In this document: positions 25,419 to 34,260 of the stretch, in pieces
Layout of the letters: each line of letters starts with the position of its first letter
How positions within the stretch are numbered: the stretch's first letter is position 1
From: Candidatus Bathyarchaeota archaeon
GTDB taxonomy: Archaea; Thermoproteota; Bathyarchaeia; TCS64
Direction: 5' to 3'
Assembly: GCA_016930055.1 (NCBI GenBank)
Contig: JAFGHP010000049.1
Span: forward strand, 1 to 45,978
Length of the DNA stretch: 45,978 nt
Notes under the pieces: model-generated
What the model saw: the letters and a program-made list of their open reading frames with translations, nothing else
Database searches by the model: none
What the model was told of the DNA's origin: nothing
Program-made: the position numbers and the translations under genes

Positions 25419-25877
25419 ATGTCTCTAAGAGAATTAGTAAAACCTACAGTAAAACATTCAAAACCAACAAGGACACTAAGTAGTAAACAAGTTAAAGCAA
25501 TGAAAAAACGTGGTTATGATGCTGAGAGAGAAATAGTAAGTATGATGAGATCAATAGGATTTGATGCTTTACGAGTTCCTGTCAGCGCGCCTAGCAATGA
25601 ACCTTTACCAGATGTTTTTGCTATTAAAGAAAATACTATTATCGCATTTGAGATAAAATGTCAAACAAAATATGCTTATTACAAAAGGGATCAGGTTATA
25701 AAACTTTTAGATTTTTTGTCTATACATAAAATTTATCCCAAGAGACTGGCTATCTTAGCTGCAAAATTCAAATATAAAGGGTGGTCTTTTTCAATTGTGG
25801 ATAAACCTAACTCTTATACCCTAAAAATTGGAGAAGGAATGGCTTTTAAAGAATTAGAAAAACAATTAAAAAATTAA
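25419..25877 (+). CDS. hjc: Holliday junction resolvase Hjc
   Basis: This 152-residue archaeal Hjc-type structure-specific endonuclease resolves four-way DNA junctions. The core starts at GYDAEREIVSMMRSIGFDALRV, with catalytic Glu36, and continues with Asp65 in LPDVFAI and Glu78/Lys80 in FEIKC, giving the E-D-ExK restriction-type active site. About 28 basic residues precede the core, longer than in the shortest homologues. It starts with ATG 6 nt after the winged-helix gene, which may regulate it. Confidence 0.9.
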   Translation: MSLRELVKPTVKHSKPTRTLSSKQVKAMKKRGYDAEREIVSMMRSIGFDALRVPVSAPSNEPLPDVFAIKENTIIAFEIKCQTKYAYYKRDQVIKLLDFLSIHKIYPKRLAILAAKFKYKGWSFSIVDKPNSYTLKIGEGMAFKELEKQLKN

Positions 25878-25922
25878 GATTATTATATATTAAACGGATC
25901 ATTAATTTATTTTAGCAGGTTA

Positions 25923-28316
25923 ATGAGTATGGTTAAAGAATTAAATTATGAAGAAGCAAGGTTAATTTGTAAAAATGATTCATTAAATTGTGAATCATCT
26001 GCAGATTTAAATCCTTTGAAACAAATTATTGGTCAAGATCGAGCAGTTAAAGCTTTGCAATTTGGTTTAAATATTAAAGATAATGGTTTCAACGTATATG
26101 TATCAGGAATGCCTGGGACAGGTAAAAAAACTGCAATAATGAACTTTCTTAATGAACAAGCAAAAATTATGCCAACACCCCCAGACTGGTGTTATGTGAA
26201 TAATTTTAAAGATAACAATAAACCTAATGCATTAAAATTACCAGCAGGTAAAGGGCGCGAATTTAAAAATGAAATGGATAAATTTATTGAAGAAGTAAAA
26301 AAAGCATTAACTAAGTCGTTTGAAAGCGAAGATTATATTCAACGTAGACAAGAGACAATTAAAAAATTTGAGGAAGAAAAAAATGAATTATGGGAAAAAT
26401 TAAATAAACGTGCTAATTCTGCAGGTTTTATTTTGCAAAGAAGCCCAGTCGGTATTGCCATAGTTCCAGTAATTAATGGTGAACCAATCTCTGATGAACA
26501 ATTTGCTTCATTGCCACCAAAAATCCGTGACCAAATTCGTGAAAAACGTGAAAAAATTCAAGAAGACTTTAGAACAGCTTTCAGACAATTTAGAGATTTA
26601 GATAAAAATGTAGAAGAAGCAATTAAGGAATTTAATAAAAATGTAGCAACTTATGCAATGGACCATATTCTTACAAATTTAATCGAGAATTATGGAAAAT
26701 ATGATGAAGTAAAAGAATTTTTAGGCGAAGTCAAAAAGGACATTCTTGAAAATTTAAATTTAATACTTAGTTCTGAGAAACCTCAGCAACAGACAGTGCC
26801 TTTTTTAATGCCTGGTTTAAGGGAAGACCCTACTGAAAAATATAAAATCAATTTAATAATTGATAATACTGACGTAAAAGGAGCCCCAGTGGTAATGGAA
26901 TTAGCTCCAAGTCACCCTCATTTATTCGGTATTATCCAAAAAGAAGCAAGGTTCGGAGCTCTTTTAACCAACTTTTTAATGATAACCGCAGGTTCAGCAC
27001 ATAAAGCTAATGGTGGTTTTCTAATTATACCTGTTGAAGACTTGTTAATGGATCCTTTAGCTTGGGATAGTTTAAAGAAAACTATAATAAATAAAAAAAT
27101 TTCAACAGAAGATCTTGCACAAAGGCTTGGTTATATAGCTACAAAAACTCTAACACCTGAAGCAATTCCATTCGATGCTAAAGTAATACTAGTTGGTAGC
27201 CCAGATATCTATTATGCTTTATATCAACTTGATCGAGATTTTAAAGAAATTTTCAAAATAAAAGCAGATTTTGATACAACAATGGAAAAAAATAATGAGA
27301 ATGTCAAAAATTACGCATCGTTTATCTGTACACTATGTAATAAAGAAAAACTAAAACATTTAGATACATCTGGTATTGCATCAATTATTGAATATAGTAG
27401 CCGTTTAGCAGAGGATCAAGAAAAGCTTAGCACTTGGTTTGCTAATGTTGCAGATATTATTAGAGAAGCAAATTACTATGCAAAAGAAGATAACGCTGAA
27501 TTCATATCAGAAAAACACATCGAACAAGCGTTAGAAGAAAAAATTTATCGAAGTAACCTTATTGAAGAAAAATTAAATGAGATGATAGAAAAAAACATCA
27601 TTCTAGTAGATACTTCTGGAGAAAAAGTTGGACAAATAAATGGTTTAAGCGTTTTAGGTGTTGGTGATTTTATTTTCGGTAAACCTAGTAGAATTACAAT
27701 AAGTATAGGTTTAGGTAAAAAAGGTATAATTGATATTGAAAGAGAAGCTCAGATGGGTGGACCAATCCATACTAAGGGTGTACATATATTAATTGGATTT
27801 TTAAATGATAGATATGCTAAAGAATTTCCCTTAAGCCTTACAGCTAGGCTAGTCTTTGAACAAAGTTATAGTGGAATTGAAGGAGACTCTGCTTCAAGCA
27901 CAGAATTATATGCAATATTATCAGCATTAAGTTCAAAACCAATTAAACAAAACTTAGCAGTGACAGGCTCAGTCAATCAGAAAGGCGAAGTCCAGGCAAT
28001 AGGTGGGGTAAACCAAAAAATTGAAGGATTTTACCAATTATGTAAAACGAGAGGACTAGATGGAACACAGGGAGTCGTTATTCCTAAAAGTAATGTAAAA
28101 AACTTGATGCTTAAAAAAGAAGTTGTTAATGCAATTAAAGACGGAAAATTCCATATTTATCCGGTCTCTACTATAGATGAAGGTATCGAAGCATTAACAG
28201 GCGTTTCTGCAGGCACTATAGATGAAACAGGTGTTTATGGAACTGGTTCTATTAACCAATTAGTTCAAGACAAATTAAATGAAATGGCTGATAAAGTAAA
28301 AGACTGGACAGAGTGA
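25923..28316 (+). CDS. Lon-like ATP-dependent protease (COG1067, AAA_32 type)
   Basis: This 797-residue protein is a COG1067-type Lon relative. An N-terminal AAA+ module carries Walker A SGMPGTGKKT near residue 68. A long helical insert follows (residues about 95-290, rich in Lys/Glu, with YIQRRQETIKKFEEEK). The C-terminal S16 protease domain has the catalytic Ser in GDSASSTE near 656 and Lys in GGVNQKIEGF near 699. It has no membrane segments, unlike the archaeal LonB type, so it should be cytosolic. The ATG follows an AGGTT sequence. It is a separate unit 45 nt after hjc and precedes thioredoxin reductase. Confidence 0.88.
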   Translation: MSMVKELNYEEARLICKNDSLNCESSADLNPLKQIIGQDRAVKALQFGLNIKDNGFNVYVSGMPGTGKKTAIMNFLNEQAKIMPTPPDWCYVNNFKDNNKPNALKLPAGKGREFKNEMDKFIEEVKKALTKSFESEDYIQRRQETIKKFEEEKNELWEKLNKRANSAGFILQRSPVGIAIVPVINGEPISDEQFASLPPKIRDQIREKREKIQEDFRTAFRQFRDLDKNVEEAIKEFNKNVATYAMDHILTNLIENYGKYDEVKEFLGEVKKDILENLNLILSSEKPQQQTVPFLMPGLREDPTEKYKINLIIDNTDVKGAPVVMELAPSHPHLFGIIQKEARFGALLTNFLMITAGSAHKANGGFLIIPVEDLLMDPLAWDSLKKTIINKKISTEDLAQRLGYIATKTLTPEAIPFDAKVILVGSPDIYYALYQLDRDFKEIFKIKADFDTTMEKNNENVKNYASFICTLCNKEKLKHLDTSGIASIIEYSSRLAEDQEKLSTWFANVADIIREANYYAKEDNAEFISEKHIEQALEEKIYRSNLIEEKLNEMIEKNIILVDTSGEKVGQINGLSVLGVGDFIFGKPSRITISIGLGKKGIIDIEREAQMGGPIHTKGVHILIGFLNDRYAKEFPLSLTARLVFEQSYSGIEGDSASSTELYAILSALSSKPIKQNLAVTGSVNQKGEVQAIGGVNQKIEGFYQLCKTRGLDGTQGVVIPKSNVKNLMLKKEVVNAIKDGKFHIYPVSTIDEGIEALTGVSAGTIDETGVYGTGSINQLVQDKLNEMADKVKDWTE

Positions 28317-28362
28317 CTTTTTCGATCGTACAGTTTTTTTATGACCGTATCATTATTCTTTT

Positions 28363-29334
28363 TTGGCGTACTCATTGGAAGAAACCTGGGACGTAATTAT
28401 AGTTGGTGGTGGACCTGCTGGTTTAACAGCTGGTATTTACACCGCCAGACATGGTCTAAAAACATTACTTTTAGAGCGAGGAAAAATGGGGGGTAGAGCT
28501 CTTGAAGCTCATTGGATAGAAAACTTCCCAGGGTTTCCTCAAGGATTAACAGGTCACCAATTAATGCGCCAATTTATTTCGCAAGCTAAAAAGTTTGGTG
28601 TAAAATTTTCTAGAGAAGTAGTTATTGGTGTAAATCTTTTTGATGATGTTCATAAAATGGTTTTAACAAGAAAAGGATTTTATCAAACAAAATCGATAAT
28701 TATTGCTACAGGCACTCAAAAAACTAAACCAAAAATTCCGGGTGAAATAGAATTTAAGGGAAGAGGTGTAAGTTATTGTGCTGTATGCGATGGACCTTTT
28801 TTTAGAAATAAAAAAGTAGCTGTTTTAGGTTCAAGCGAAGAAGCATATATGGAAGCAATGCATCTAGCAGATTTTGCATCTAAAGTATTTTTCATACCTG
28901 ATGCAAACAAAAAACCTAGCAAATTAGGAAGTATTAAGAGTAAAAGACATCCAATAAAAAAACATGATAAAATTGAATTATTAAATAATAATGGAAAAAT
29001 TGAAATTATTGATAATGTTGATGTCTCCGAAATATGCGGTAGTGAAGCTGTGAATTGTGTCAGGTTAAAAGGAGAAAGATCTAATAAATTAGAAGTGGAT
29101 GGAATTTTTATTCTTAACGACCATATATCAACAACTGAAATAATCCAAGAAACTGGTGTTATGATCGATGATACGGGTTGTATTATGGTTGATAATAGAC
29201 AACAAACTAATATTCCTGGAATTTTTGCTGCTGGTGACTGCTGTTGTGCAGGGATGCAAGTAATCACCGCTGCTGGTGATGGAGGTAAAGCTGCTTTATC
29301 TGCTCTGAGGTATATTAAATCAATTAAAAATTAA
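28363..29334 (+). CDS. Thioredoxin reductase-like flavoprotein
   Basis: This 323-residue FAD protein is of the low-molecular-weight thioredoxin reductase family. GGGPAGLTAGIYTARHG near 15-31 binds FAD, the redox pair is C139-x2-C142 in YCAVCDG, and GIFAAGDCCC near 287-295 is the second FAD-binding motif. The middle pyridine-nucleotide domain is unusual: the usual GGGDSA becomes VLGSSEEAYMEA, and no HRRxxxR is present where NADPH phosphate binds (the strand reads VFFIPDANKKPSK). A non-NADPH donor (NADH, F420H2 or ferredoxin) is an inference. The start is TTG; a second TTG at 28375 is also possible. It is followed by enolase 57 nt downstream. Confidence 0.82.
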   Translation: MAYSLEETWDVIIVGGGPAGLTAGIYTARHGLKTLLLERGKMGGRALEAHWIENFPGFPQGLTGHQLMRQFISQAKKFGVKFSREVVIGVNLFDDVHKMVLTRKGFYQTKSIIIATGTQKTKPKIPGEIEFKGRGVSYCAVCDGPFFRNKKVAVLGSSEEAYMEAMHLADFASKVFFIPDANKKPSKLGSIKSKRHPIKKHDKIELLNNNGKIEIIDNVDVSEICGSEAVNCVRLKGERSNKLEVDGIFILNDHISTTEIIQETGVMIDDTGCIMVDNRQQTNIPGIFAAGDCCCAGMQVITAAGDGGKAALSALRYIKSIKN

Positions 29335-29391
29335 TTTTTTTTCTTTAGCAACTTTTTTCAAATAGGGGCTCTCATTTTATTTGGATAGAAA

Positions 29392-30654
29392 TTGAATTAC
29401 TTAATTAAATCTATGAAAGCTCGAGAAATCATCGATTCCAGAGGTAACCCAACCTTAGAGACTGAAATTACATTATCATCAGGATTAATAAGCAAAGCAT
29501 CAGTTCCAAGCGGAGCTTCAACAGGTATATTTGAAGCAGTAGAACTTAGAGATGGAGGAAAAAGATATTTAGGGAAAGGTGTTTTAAAAGCGGTTAATAA
29601 TGTAACGGAAATTATTCAACCAAAATTAATAAACTATGATGTTAGAGAACAAGAAAAAATTGATAAACTTTTATTAGAACTTGACGGAACAGAAAATAAA
29701 TCTAATTTAGGTGGAAACACAATTTTAAGCGTTAGTTTAGCTTGTGCAAGAGCTGCAGCATTTCAAGATAATCTTCATTTATTCGAATATATTGATAAAA
29801 ACGCAAACCTTCTACCAATTCCTTTCTTTAATATTATTAATGGTGGAAAACATGCGGGAAATCAAATTGATTTTCAAGAATTTATGATTGCACCTATAGG
29901 AGCAAAATCATTTAAAGAAGCATTACTCATGGGTATTGAGACATATCAAATTTTAAAAAATAAATTACAGAAAGAATATGGTAAGAATGCTATTAATGTA
30001 GGTGATGAAGGGGGGTTTGCTCCTCCAATGAAAACACCTGAAGAAGTACTTGATACAATTTCGTCAGCAATACAAGAAGCAGGATATGATAATACAATAA
30101 AATTAGCATTAGATGTTGCTTCAAGTACTTTTTATAAAGATAATTCTTATTTAATATCAGGGAAAAAATATACAACAAATCAATTAATAGATTATTATAA
30201 AGAATTAGTAGGAAAATATCCAATAATTAGCATAGAAGATCCATTATATGAAGAAGACTTCGATGGCTTTGCTGCATTAACTAAAGTTTTATCAATACAA
30301 ATTCTTGGTGATGACTTATTTGTAACAAATTCTAAACGATTACAGAAAGGTATTGATCTCGGTGCAGCTAATGCACTTTTATGGAAAGTAAATCAAATTG
30401 GGACTGTAACAGAAGCTTTAGATGCTGCAAATTTGGCTAAAAAAAACGGTTATCAAGTGATGGCTTCACATAGGTCAGGTGAAACAGAAGATACTTGGGT
30501 TGCTGATCTTGCAGTAGGTATCAGTTGCGGTCAAATTAAATCTGGCGCTCCAGCACGTGGAGAAAGGACATCAAAGTATAATCAATTACTTAGAATTGAA
30601 GAATTTCTGGGAGAAAAAGCAAGATTCCAAAAAAATTTTAAAATAATTAAATAA
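29392..30654 (+). CDS. eno: Enolase
   Basis: This 420-residue enolase interconverts 2-phosphoglycerate and phosphoenolpyruvate in glycolysis and gluconeogenesis. The N-terminal AREIIDSRGNPTLE and SVPSGASTG are intact. The metal ligands fall in the LALDVASS, SIEDPLYEED and LGDDLFVTN segments, and the C-terminal HRSGETEDTWVADLAVG carries the substrate-binding and catalytic Lys/His region. The start is TTG; the preceding LNYLIKSM extension aligns with the usual enolase N-terminus. It lies in the same direction as trxB-like and the methyltransferase gene. Confidence 0.95.
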   Translation: MNYLIKSMKAREIIDSRGNPTLETEITLSSGLISKASVPSGASTGIFEAVELRDGGKRYLGKGVLKAVNNVTEIIQPKLINYDVREQEKIDKLLLELDGTENKSNLGGNTILSVSLACARAAAFQDNLHLFEYIDKNANLLPIPFFNIINGGKHAGNQIDFQEFMIAPIGAKSFKEALLMGIETYQILKNKLQKEYGKNAINVGDEGGFAPPMKTPEEVLDTISSAIQEAGYDNTIKLALDVASSTFYKDNSYLISGKKYTTNQLIDYYKELVGKYPIISIEDPLYEEDFDGFAALTKVLSIQILGDDLFVTNSKRLQKGIDLGAANALLWKVNQIGTVTEALDAANLAKKNGYQVMASHRSGETEDTWVADLAVGISCGQIKSGAPARGERTSKYNQLLRIEEFLGEKARFQKNFKIIK

Positions 30655-30698
30655 ATAATGATTAATAGCTGACTCTTGATGGGGATCCGTGAATATTA

Positions 30699-31529
30699 TT
30701 GAACCAAAATTATCCACCATTAATTACTTCAGAGATAGCCATAGAATTATTAAACGGAGCAAGAAAGGTTTCTCTTGACTTAGGTTTAACCAAAACAGAA
30801 ATTAAAATAGAAAGAGATACGATTTTTTTAAATGACAAACCCTTAGTAAGTTTAAATAAATTAAATAAAGTTTTAGAGAAAAAGGATACTATTTTTTTCT
30901 TAAAGGACGATGAAATTTTTATGGCAGCAATATCTGATGTTCACTATTATAAACTAGTAAATACTTCAGATGCCCCTACCATTGAAATCGATGGTATTAG
31001 AATGCATAGAACTAAAGGAACTACACCTACAAAAGATGCTATACTAAAATTGAAATTTCTTGGTGTGGATAAAGGCAAAATCCTTGATACATGCACTGGT
31101 TTAGGATATACGGCTATTGAATCATTGAAAAATAAATCTGAATTAGTAATAACTATTGAAAAAGATTTTAATGTTATACGAATAGCGCAACTTAATCCTT
31201 GGTCTAGAAATCTTTTTGATCAAAAAATTCATAATATATTGGGGGATAGTTATCAGATAGTAAATTTTTTACCCAAAAATTTTTTTGATTACATTATTCA
31301 TGATCCACCTAGACTATCTTTTGCAGGTAATTTATATAGTGAAGTTTTTTATGAAAAAATGTATTCTATATTAAATTTCGGGGGAAAACTTCTACATTAT
31401 ACTGGTGAACCTGGGTCAAAATATAGGAGAATCGATTTACAGAAAGGAGTTCAAAATAGATTGAAATCAGTTGGCTTTAAAAAAATTAATTATTATCCTG
31501 AAATAATGTCGATTATTTGTGAAAAATAA
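30699..31529 (+). CDS. Predicted archaeal SAM-dependent methyltransferase (COG2521-like)
   Basis: This 276-residue protein has an N-terminal beta-rich domain (residues 1-115) and a Rossmann-type methyltransferase domain. The SAM motif I is ILDTCTGLGYTAIES near 128-142, the acidic motif II is IEKDFNVIR, and IIHDPPRLSF is the catalytic motif IV, with a DPP(R) sequence typical of N-methyltransferases acting on a planar amine. The best family match I recognise is the archaeal COG2521 group of unknown substrate. The start is TTG. It converges on a HypE-like gene, with only 1 nt between their stops. Confidence 0.75.
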   Translation: MNQNYPPLITSEIAIELLNGARKVSLDLGLTKTEIKIERDTIFLNDKPLVSLNKLNKVLEKKDTIFFLKDDEIFMAAISDVHYYKLVNTSDAPTIEIDGIRMHRTKGTTPTKDAILKLKFLGVDKGKILDTCTGLGYTAIESLKNKSELVITIEKDFNVIRIAQLNPWSRNLFDQKIHNILGDSYQIVNFLPKNFFDYIIHDPPRLSFAGNLYSEVFYEKMYSILNFGGKLLHYTGEPGSKYRRIDLQKGVQNRLKSVGFKKINYYPEIMSIICEK

Positions 31530-32546
31530 TTAGCTATATAAAATTCTGTAGACTTCATCTTGTTTAATAGCTTCAATTTTTAATGTTTCGCTATTTTTTT
31601 TCAATAATCTACCTTCTTTTAATGATTTTACTTCACCAATGATTGAAGCTCCAATTTTCTTATTAGATAATTCTTCAATAATTTTATCTGCTTTATGTTT
31701 GTCAGCAACAATTAATAATGTACCAGAAGACATTAATTTTAAAGGATCAATTTTTAAAAAATCACATATTTCTATAGTAAGTGGATGAAATTTTATTTTT
31801 TCTTCGTTAATTAATACCCCGATTTTTAAAGCCTCTGACATTTCATATATTCCATTTAGCAAACCACCTTCTGTTGGAGTATGTAAATAGTTTACTCCAC
31901 CTGCGTCTATAGCTGTTAAAGCATCGGGTACGATACTGATTTTTTTTATCAAGTTTTGTGAAATTATTATTTTATTTCTATCAATTTTTTTTATTAACTG
32001 TTTATATAATTCTGTACTCAAAATGCTTGTTCCTTCAATACCTGCAGTTTTAGTCATAATAATTTTATCGTCAACTTCAATTTTTGAATTTATTATTAAA
32101 TTTTCTTTTAATGCTTCACCAATCATAAATCCTGATATAATTGTCTTCTTTAATGTAGGAGTACATTCTGTATGTCCACCAATTATTTGTACTCCAATCT
32201 CTTTACAAGCATCATGCATTTGAGACGTAATTTCAGTTAATTGATCTTCTGTTGCACCTTCTTGAAGGAAAATGGTGTTAAGAAACCATTTTGGTTTAGC
32301 ACCTCTAACTGCTACATCATTAGCAGTTATATGGACAACGAGGGTACCAATATTTTTTTCAGCTCCAGTTATAGGATTTGCTTTAACGACAAGAGCTTTC
32401 TCACCAAAGTCAATTATAGGAGCATCTTCACCTATTCCTGGACCTTTAATAATTCTATTTGAAAGAGTTCCAAGATAAGGAAAAACACACTTCTTCAATA
32501 CTTCTGGTGAAACTTTACCTGTTAAAAACATCTTATCTTGAGACAT
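31530..32546 (-). CDS. AIR synthase-related/HypE-like ATP-dependent enzyme
   Basis: This 338-residue member of the PurM/HypE/SelD/ThiL superfamily has the typical two domains. The N-terminal GPGIGEDAPIIDFG and HITANDVAVRGAKPKWFL bind Mg-ATP, and QIIGGHTECTPTLKKTIISG is the glycine/His loop, followed by the second domain. It resembles archaeal HypE-like/methanogenesis-marker-type proteins rather than ThiL or PurM. No hydrogenase maturation genes accompany it, so the substrate is open. The ATG lies in the gap shared with cdc6, from which it is divergent. Confidence 0.7.
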   Translation of the reverse strand: MSQDKMFLTGKVSPEVLKKCVFPYLGTLSNRIIKGPGIGEDAPIIDFGEKALVVKANPITGAEKNIGTLVVHITANDVAVRGAKPKWFLNTIFLQEGATEDQLTEITSQMHDACKEIGVQIIGGHTECTPTLKKTIISGFMIGEALKENLIINSKIEVDDKIIMTKTAGIEGTSILSTELYKQLIKKIDRNKIIISQNLIKKISIVPDALTAIDAGGVNYLHTPTEGGLLNGIYEMSEALKIGVLINEEKIKFHPLTIEICDFLKIDPLKLMSSGTLLIVADKHKADKIIEELSNKKIGASIIGEVKSLKEGRLLKKNSETLKIEAIKQDEVYRILYS

Positions 32547-32658
32547 GTCTTTAATCTATTATATAATTAATGGTTAATGTATAAGCATTAACTAGCCACT
32601 TTCACTCATCCCCCCCAAGTTGATTTGTTAGGATTTACAAAAAGCATAAATGTAATAC
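32547..32658. other. Intergenic region before cdc6, candidate replication origin
   Basis: These 112 bases separate the divergent HypE-like and cdc6 genes. They hold a perfect 7-bp inverted repeat, GTTAATG at 32573-32579 and CATTAAC at 32586-32592, and a seven-base C run at 32610-32616, which is rare in this AT-rich DNA. Archaeal origins usually lie beside orc1/cdc6 and contain origin boxes with a G-string and AT-rich unwinding DNA. The C run and dyad fit loosely, but no full origin box is recognisable. Confidence 0.35.
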
Positions 32659-33861
32659 TTGAAAATCCACATTGGGAGATTATCTTTGAGTGATTTACGC
32701 AGTGTCTTTGTGGATGAAGGCGTTTTAGACATTAATTACATACCACCTAAACTACTTCATAGAAATGAGGAAAAGAGGTTATTAGAACATTTTTTTGATT
32801 ATCTTCTTTCTGCTCCCTATGAAATGAGCCAACGCGCAATAATTGTAGGTGGAGTTGGAACAGGTAAAACTGCGTTAGCTCAATTATTTGGTAGAGAATT
32901 ACTTGAAAAGGCTAAAAAAAGGAGAGTCAAAGTCAGATATATACACGTTAATTGCAGAGAACTTCGTGGCAGCCTTTTTATGATACTCCGAAGAGTCGTC
33001 AAAATAATGCGTCCAGATTTCCCTGAGCGTGGTTATGCTGCTAACGAGTTGATGGAAATGCTAATGCAATTATTAGCTGAAGAAGATATGCAGCTTCTTT
33101 TAACTCTAGATGAAGTCGACTCTTTAATCGAAACTGAAGGAACAGATGCCTTATATACTTTAACAAGGGTACAAGAAGGCTCTTCAGAAGAGTCCAGAAG
33201 ATTAAGCCTTCTATGCATTACTAAAGACATAAACATACTAAGAAAACTGGATAAAAGCACTTTAAGTAGTCTCCAACGTAGCTTAATTCAATTAAAAGAA
33301 TATTCTTCTCCCCAGCTTTCTTCAATACTTTTGAGTAGAGCTGAAGCTGCTTTCAGAAAAGAGGCAATTCCATTAGAAGTTATTGATTTTATTTCAGAAC
33401 TTGCTACTCAGGAACACGGTGATGCAAGATATGCGATAGATCTGCTTTGGAGAGCAGGTAAATATGCAGATCTTGAGATGAGCCGGCAAATTAATGTAAA
33501 TCATGTTAGAAAAGCTGTTCCTAGCGTTTTCCCTACCCTTAAGGAGGAATATATCAACCATCTTAATCTACATGAACTTTATGTTCTATTAGCAATATCC
33601 CGTTTCTTTAAAAGTAAAAATCTACCAAATGCTTCTACAGGTGAAGTGGAACTTCTCTATAAAGTTGTTTGTGAAGAATATGGTGAAAAACCACGGGGAC
33701 ACACTCAATTTTGGAAATATCTAAACCAGCTGAAAGGATTTGATGCAGTGAATATTAAAATGGATTCATCAAGTCAAGGAAGAACTCAACTTATAAGTCT
33801 CACAAAAATACCTGCTGAAGATTTAGAAAAGGAGGTTTTGCGTTTAATTGAGCAGAAATAA
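32659..33861 (+). CDS. Orc1/Cdc6-type replication initiator
   Basis: This 400-residue AAA+ protein with a C-terminal winged-helix domain is of the archaeal Orc1/Cdc6 type, which binds origin boxes and loads MCM. Walker A is GGVGTGKTAL with Lys70, Walker B is LLTLDEVDSL with Asp151 and Glu152, and sensor 2 and the lid contain EHGDARYAIDLLWRAG. The winged-helix domain follows from about 310, with LHELYVLLAISRFFKSK. The start TTG is the first in frame. It overlaps the next winged-helix gene by 14 nt. Confidence 0.85.
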   Translation: MKIHIGRLSLSDLRSVFVDEGVLDINYIPPKLLHRNEEKRLLEHFFDYLLSAPYEMSQRAIIVGGVGTGKTALAQLFGRELLEKAKKRRVKVRYIHVNCRELRGSLFMILRRVVKIMRPDFPERGYAANELMEMLMQLLAEEDMQLLLTLDEVDSLIETEGTDALYTLTRVQEGSSEESRRLSLLCITKDINILRKLDKSTLSSLQRSLIQLKEYSSPQLSSILLSRAEAAFRKEAIPLEVIDFISELATQEHGDARYAIDLLWRAGKYADLEMSRQINVNHVRKAVPSVFPTLKEEYINHLNLHELYVLLAISRFFKSKNLPNASTGEVELLYKVVCEEYGEKPRGHTQFWKYLNQLKGFDAVNIKMDSSSQGRTQLISLTKIPAEDLEKEVLRLIEQK

Positions 33862-34147
33862 GAACATTGCTGAAGAGATCCTTGGTAGCAAAGGCCGAAT
33901 AAGGGTTCTTCAAGTCTTAACTCAAAGTGTAGAGCTTAATATTAGTGAAATTAGTAGACGTACAGGCCTTAACTATACTAGTGTTGAACGGCATTTAACG
34001 AAACTTGAAAAATATGGGATAGTAAAAGAAAAAAGGTATGGAAAAATAAGAATTTTTCAAATATTATTTACTAATTTAAACATACGTTTTGAAAAAGGCA
34101 GTGACCCTATTTTAGAAATTGATAATACTTCAGAATTTAAAAAATAA
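33848..34147 (+). CDS. Winged-helix transcriptional regulator, overlapping cdc6
   Basis: This 99-residue protein is a winged helix-turn-helix of the ArsR/MarR kind: KGRIRVLQVLTQSVELNISE followed by ISRRTGLNYTSVERHLTKL as the recognition helix, then YGIVKEKRYGKIRIF as the wing. It has no cysteine or sensor domain, so it may act as a simple repressor. It starts with TTG 14 nt inside the end of cdc6 and is clearly co-translated. It may regulate its own operon or the neighbouring polX; no operator is visible. Confidence 0.78.
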   Translation: MSRNKNIAEEILGSKGRIRVLQVLTQSVELNISEISRRTGLNYTSVERHLTKLEKYGIVKEKRYGKIRIFQILFTNLNIRFEKGSDPILEIDNTSEFKK

Positions 34148-34216
34148 TTGTTAATCAGAAACATTGTTTCAGTAATTTATTTTATTTCATCAAATTTTTT
34201 TATTATGTAAATATCT

Positions 34217-34225
34217 TTTATAAAT
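34217..34225 (+). promoter_or_regulatory. TATA-like promoter of polX
   Basis: TTTATAAAT is centred 40 nt before ATG 34261, predicting a leader of about 15 nt. It gives polX its own promoter downstream of the winged-helix gene. Confidence 0.45.
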
Positions 34226-34260
34226 GAAGTTTATGAGCTTATACCATTAGTGATCATATA

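Noticed and set aside
28773-29267. A 164-codon open frame on the minus strand
   Set aside because: It is antisense to the thioredoxin reductase gene, has no family match and simply mirrors its codon pattern.
32541-32550. AGACATGTCT palindrome at the HypE-like start
   Set aside because: It is a single 10-bp palindrome over the start codon with different spacing from the acs sites, and is expected by chance.
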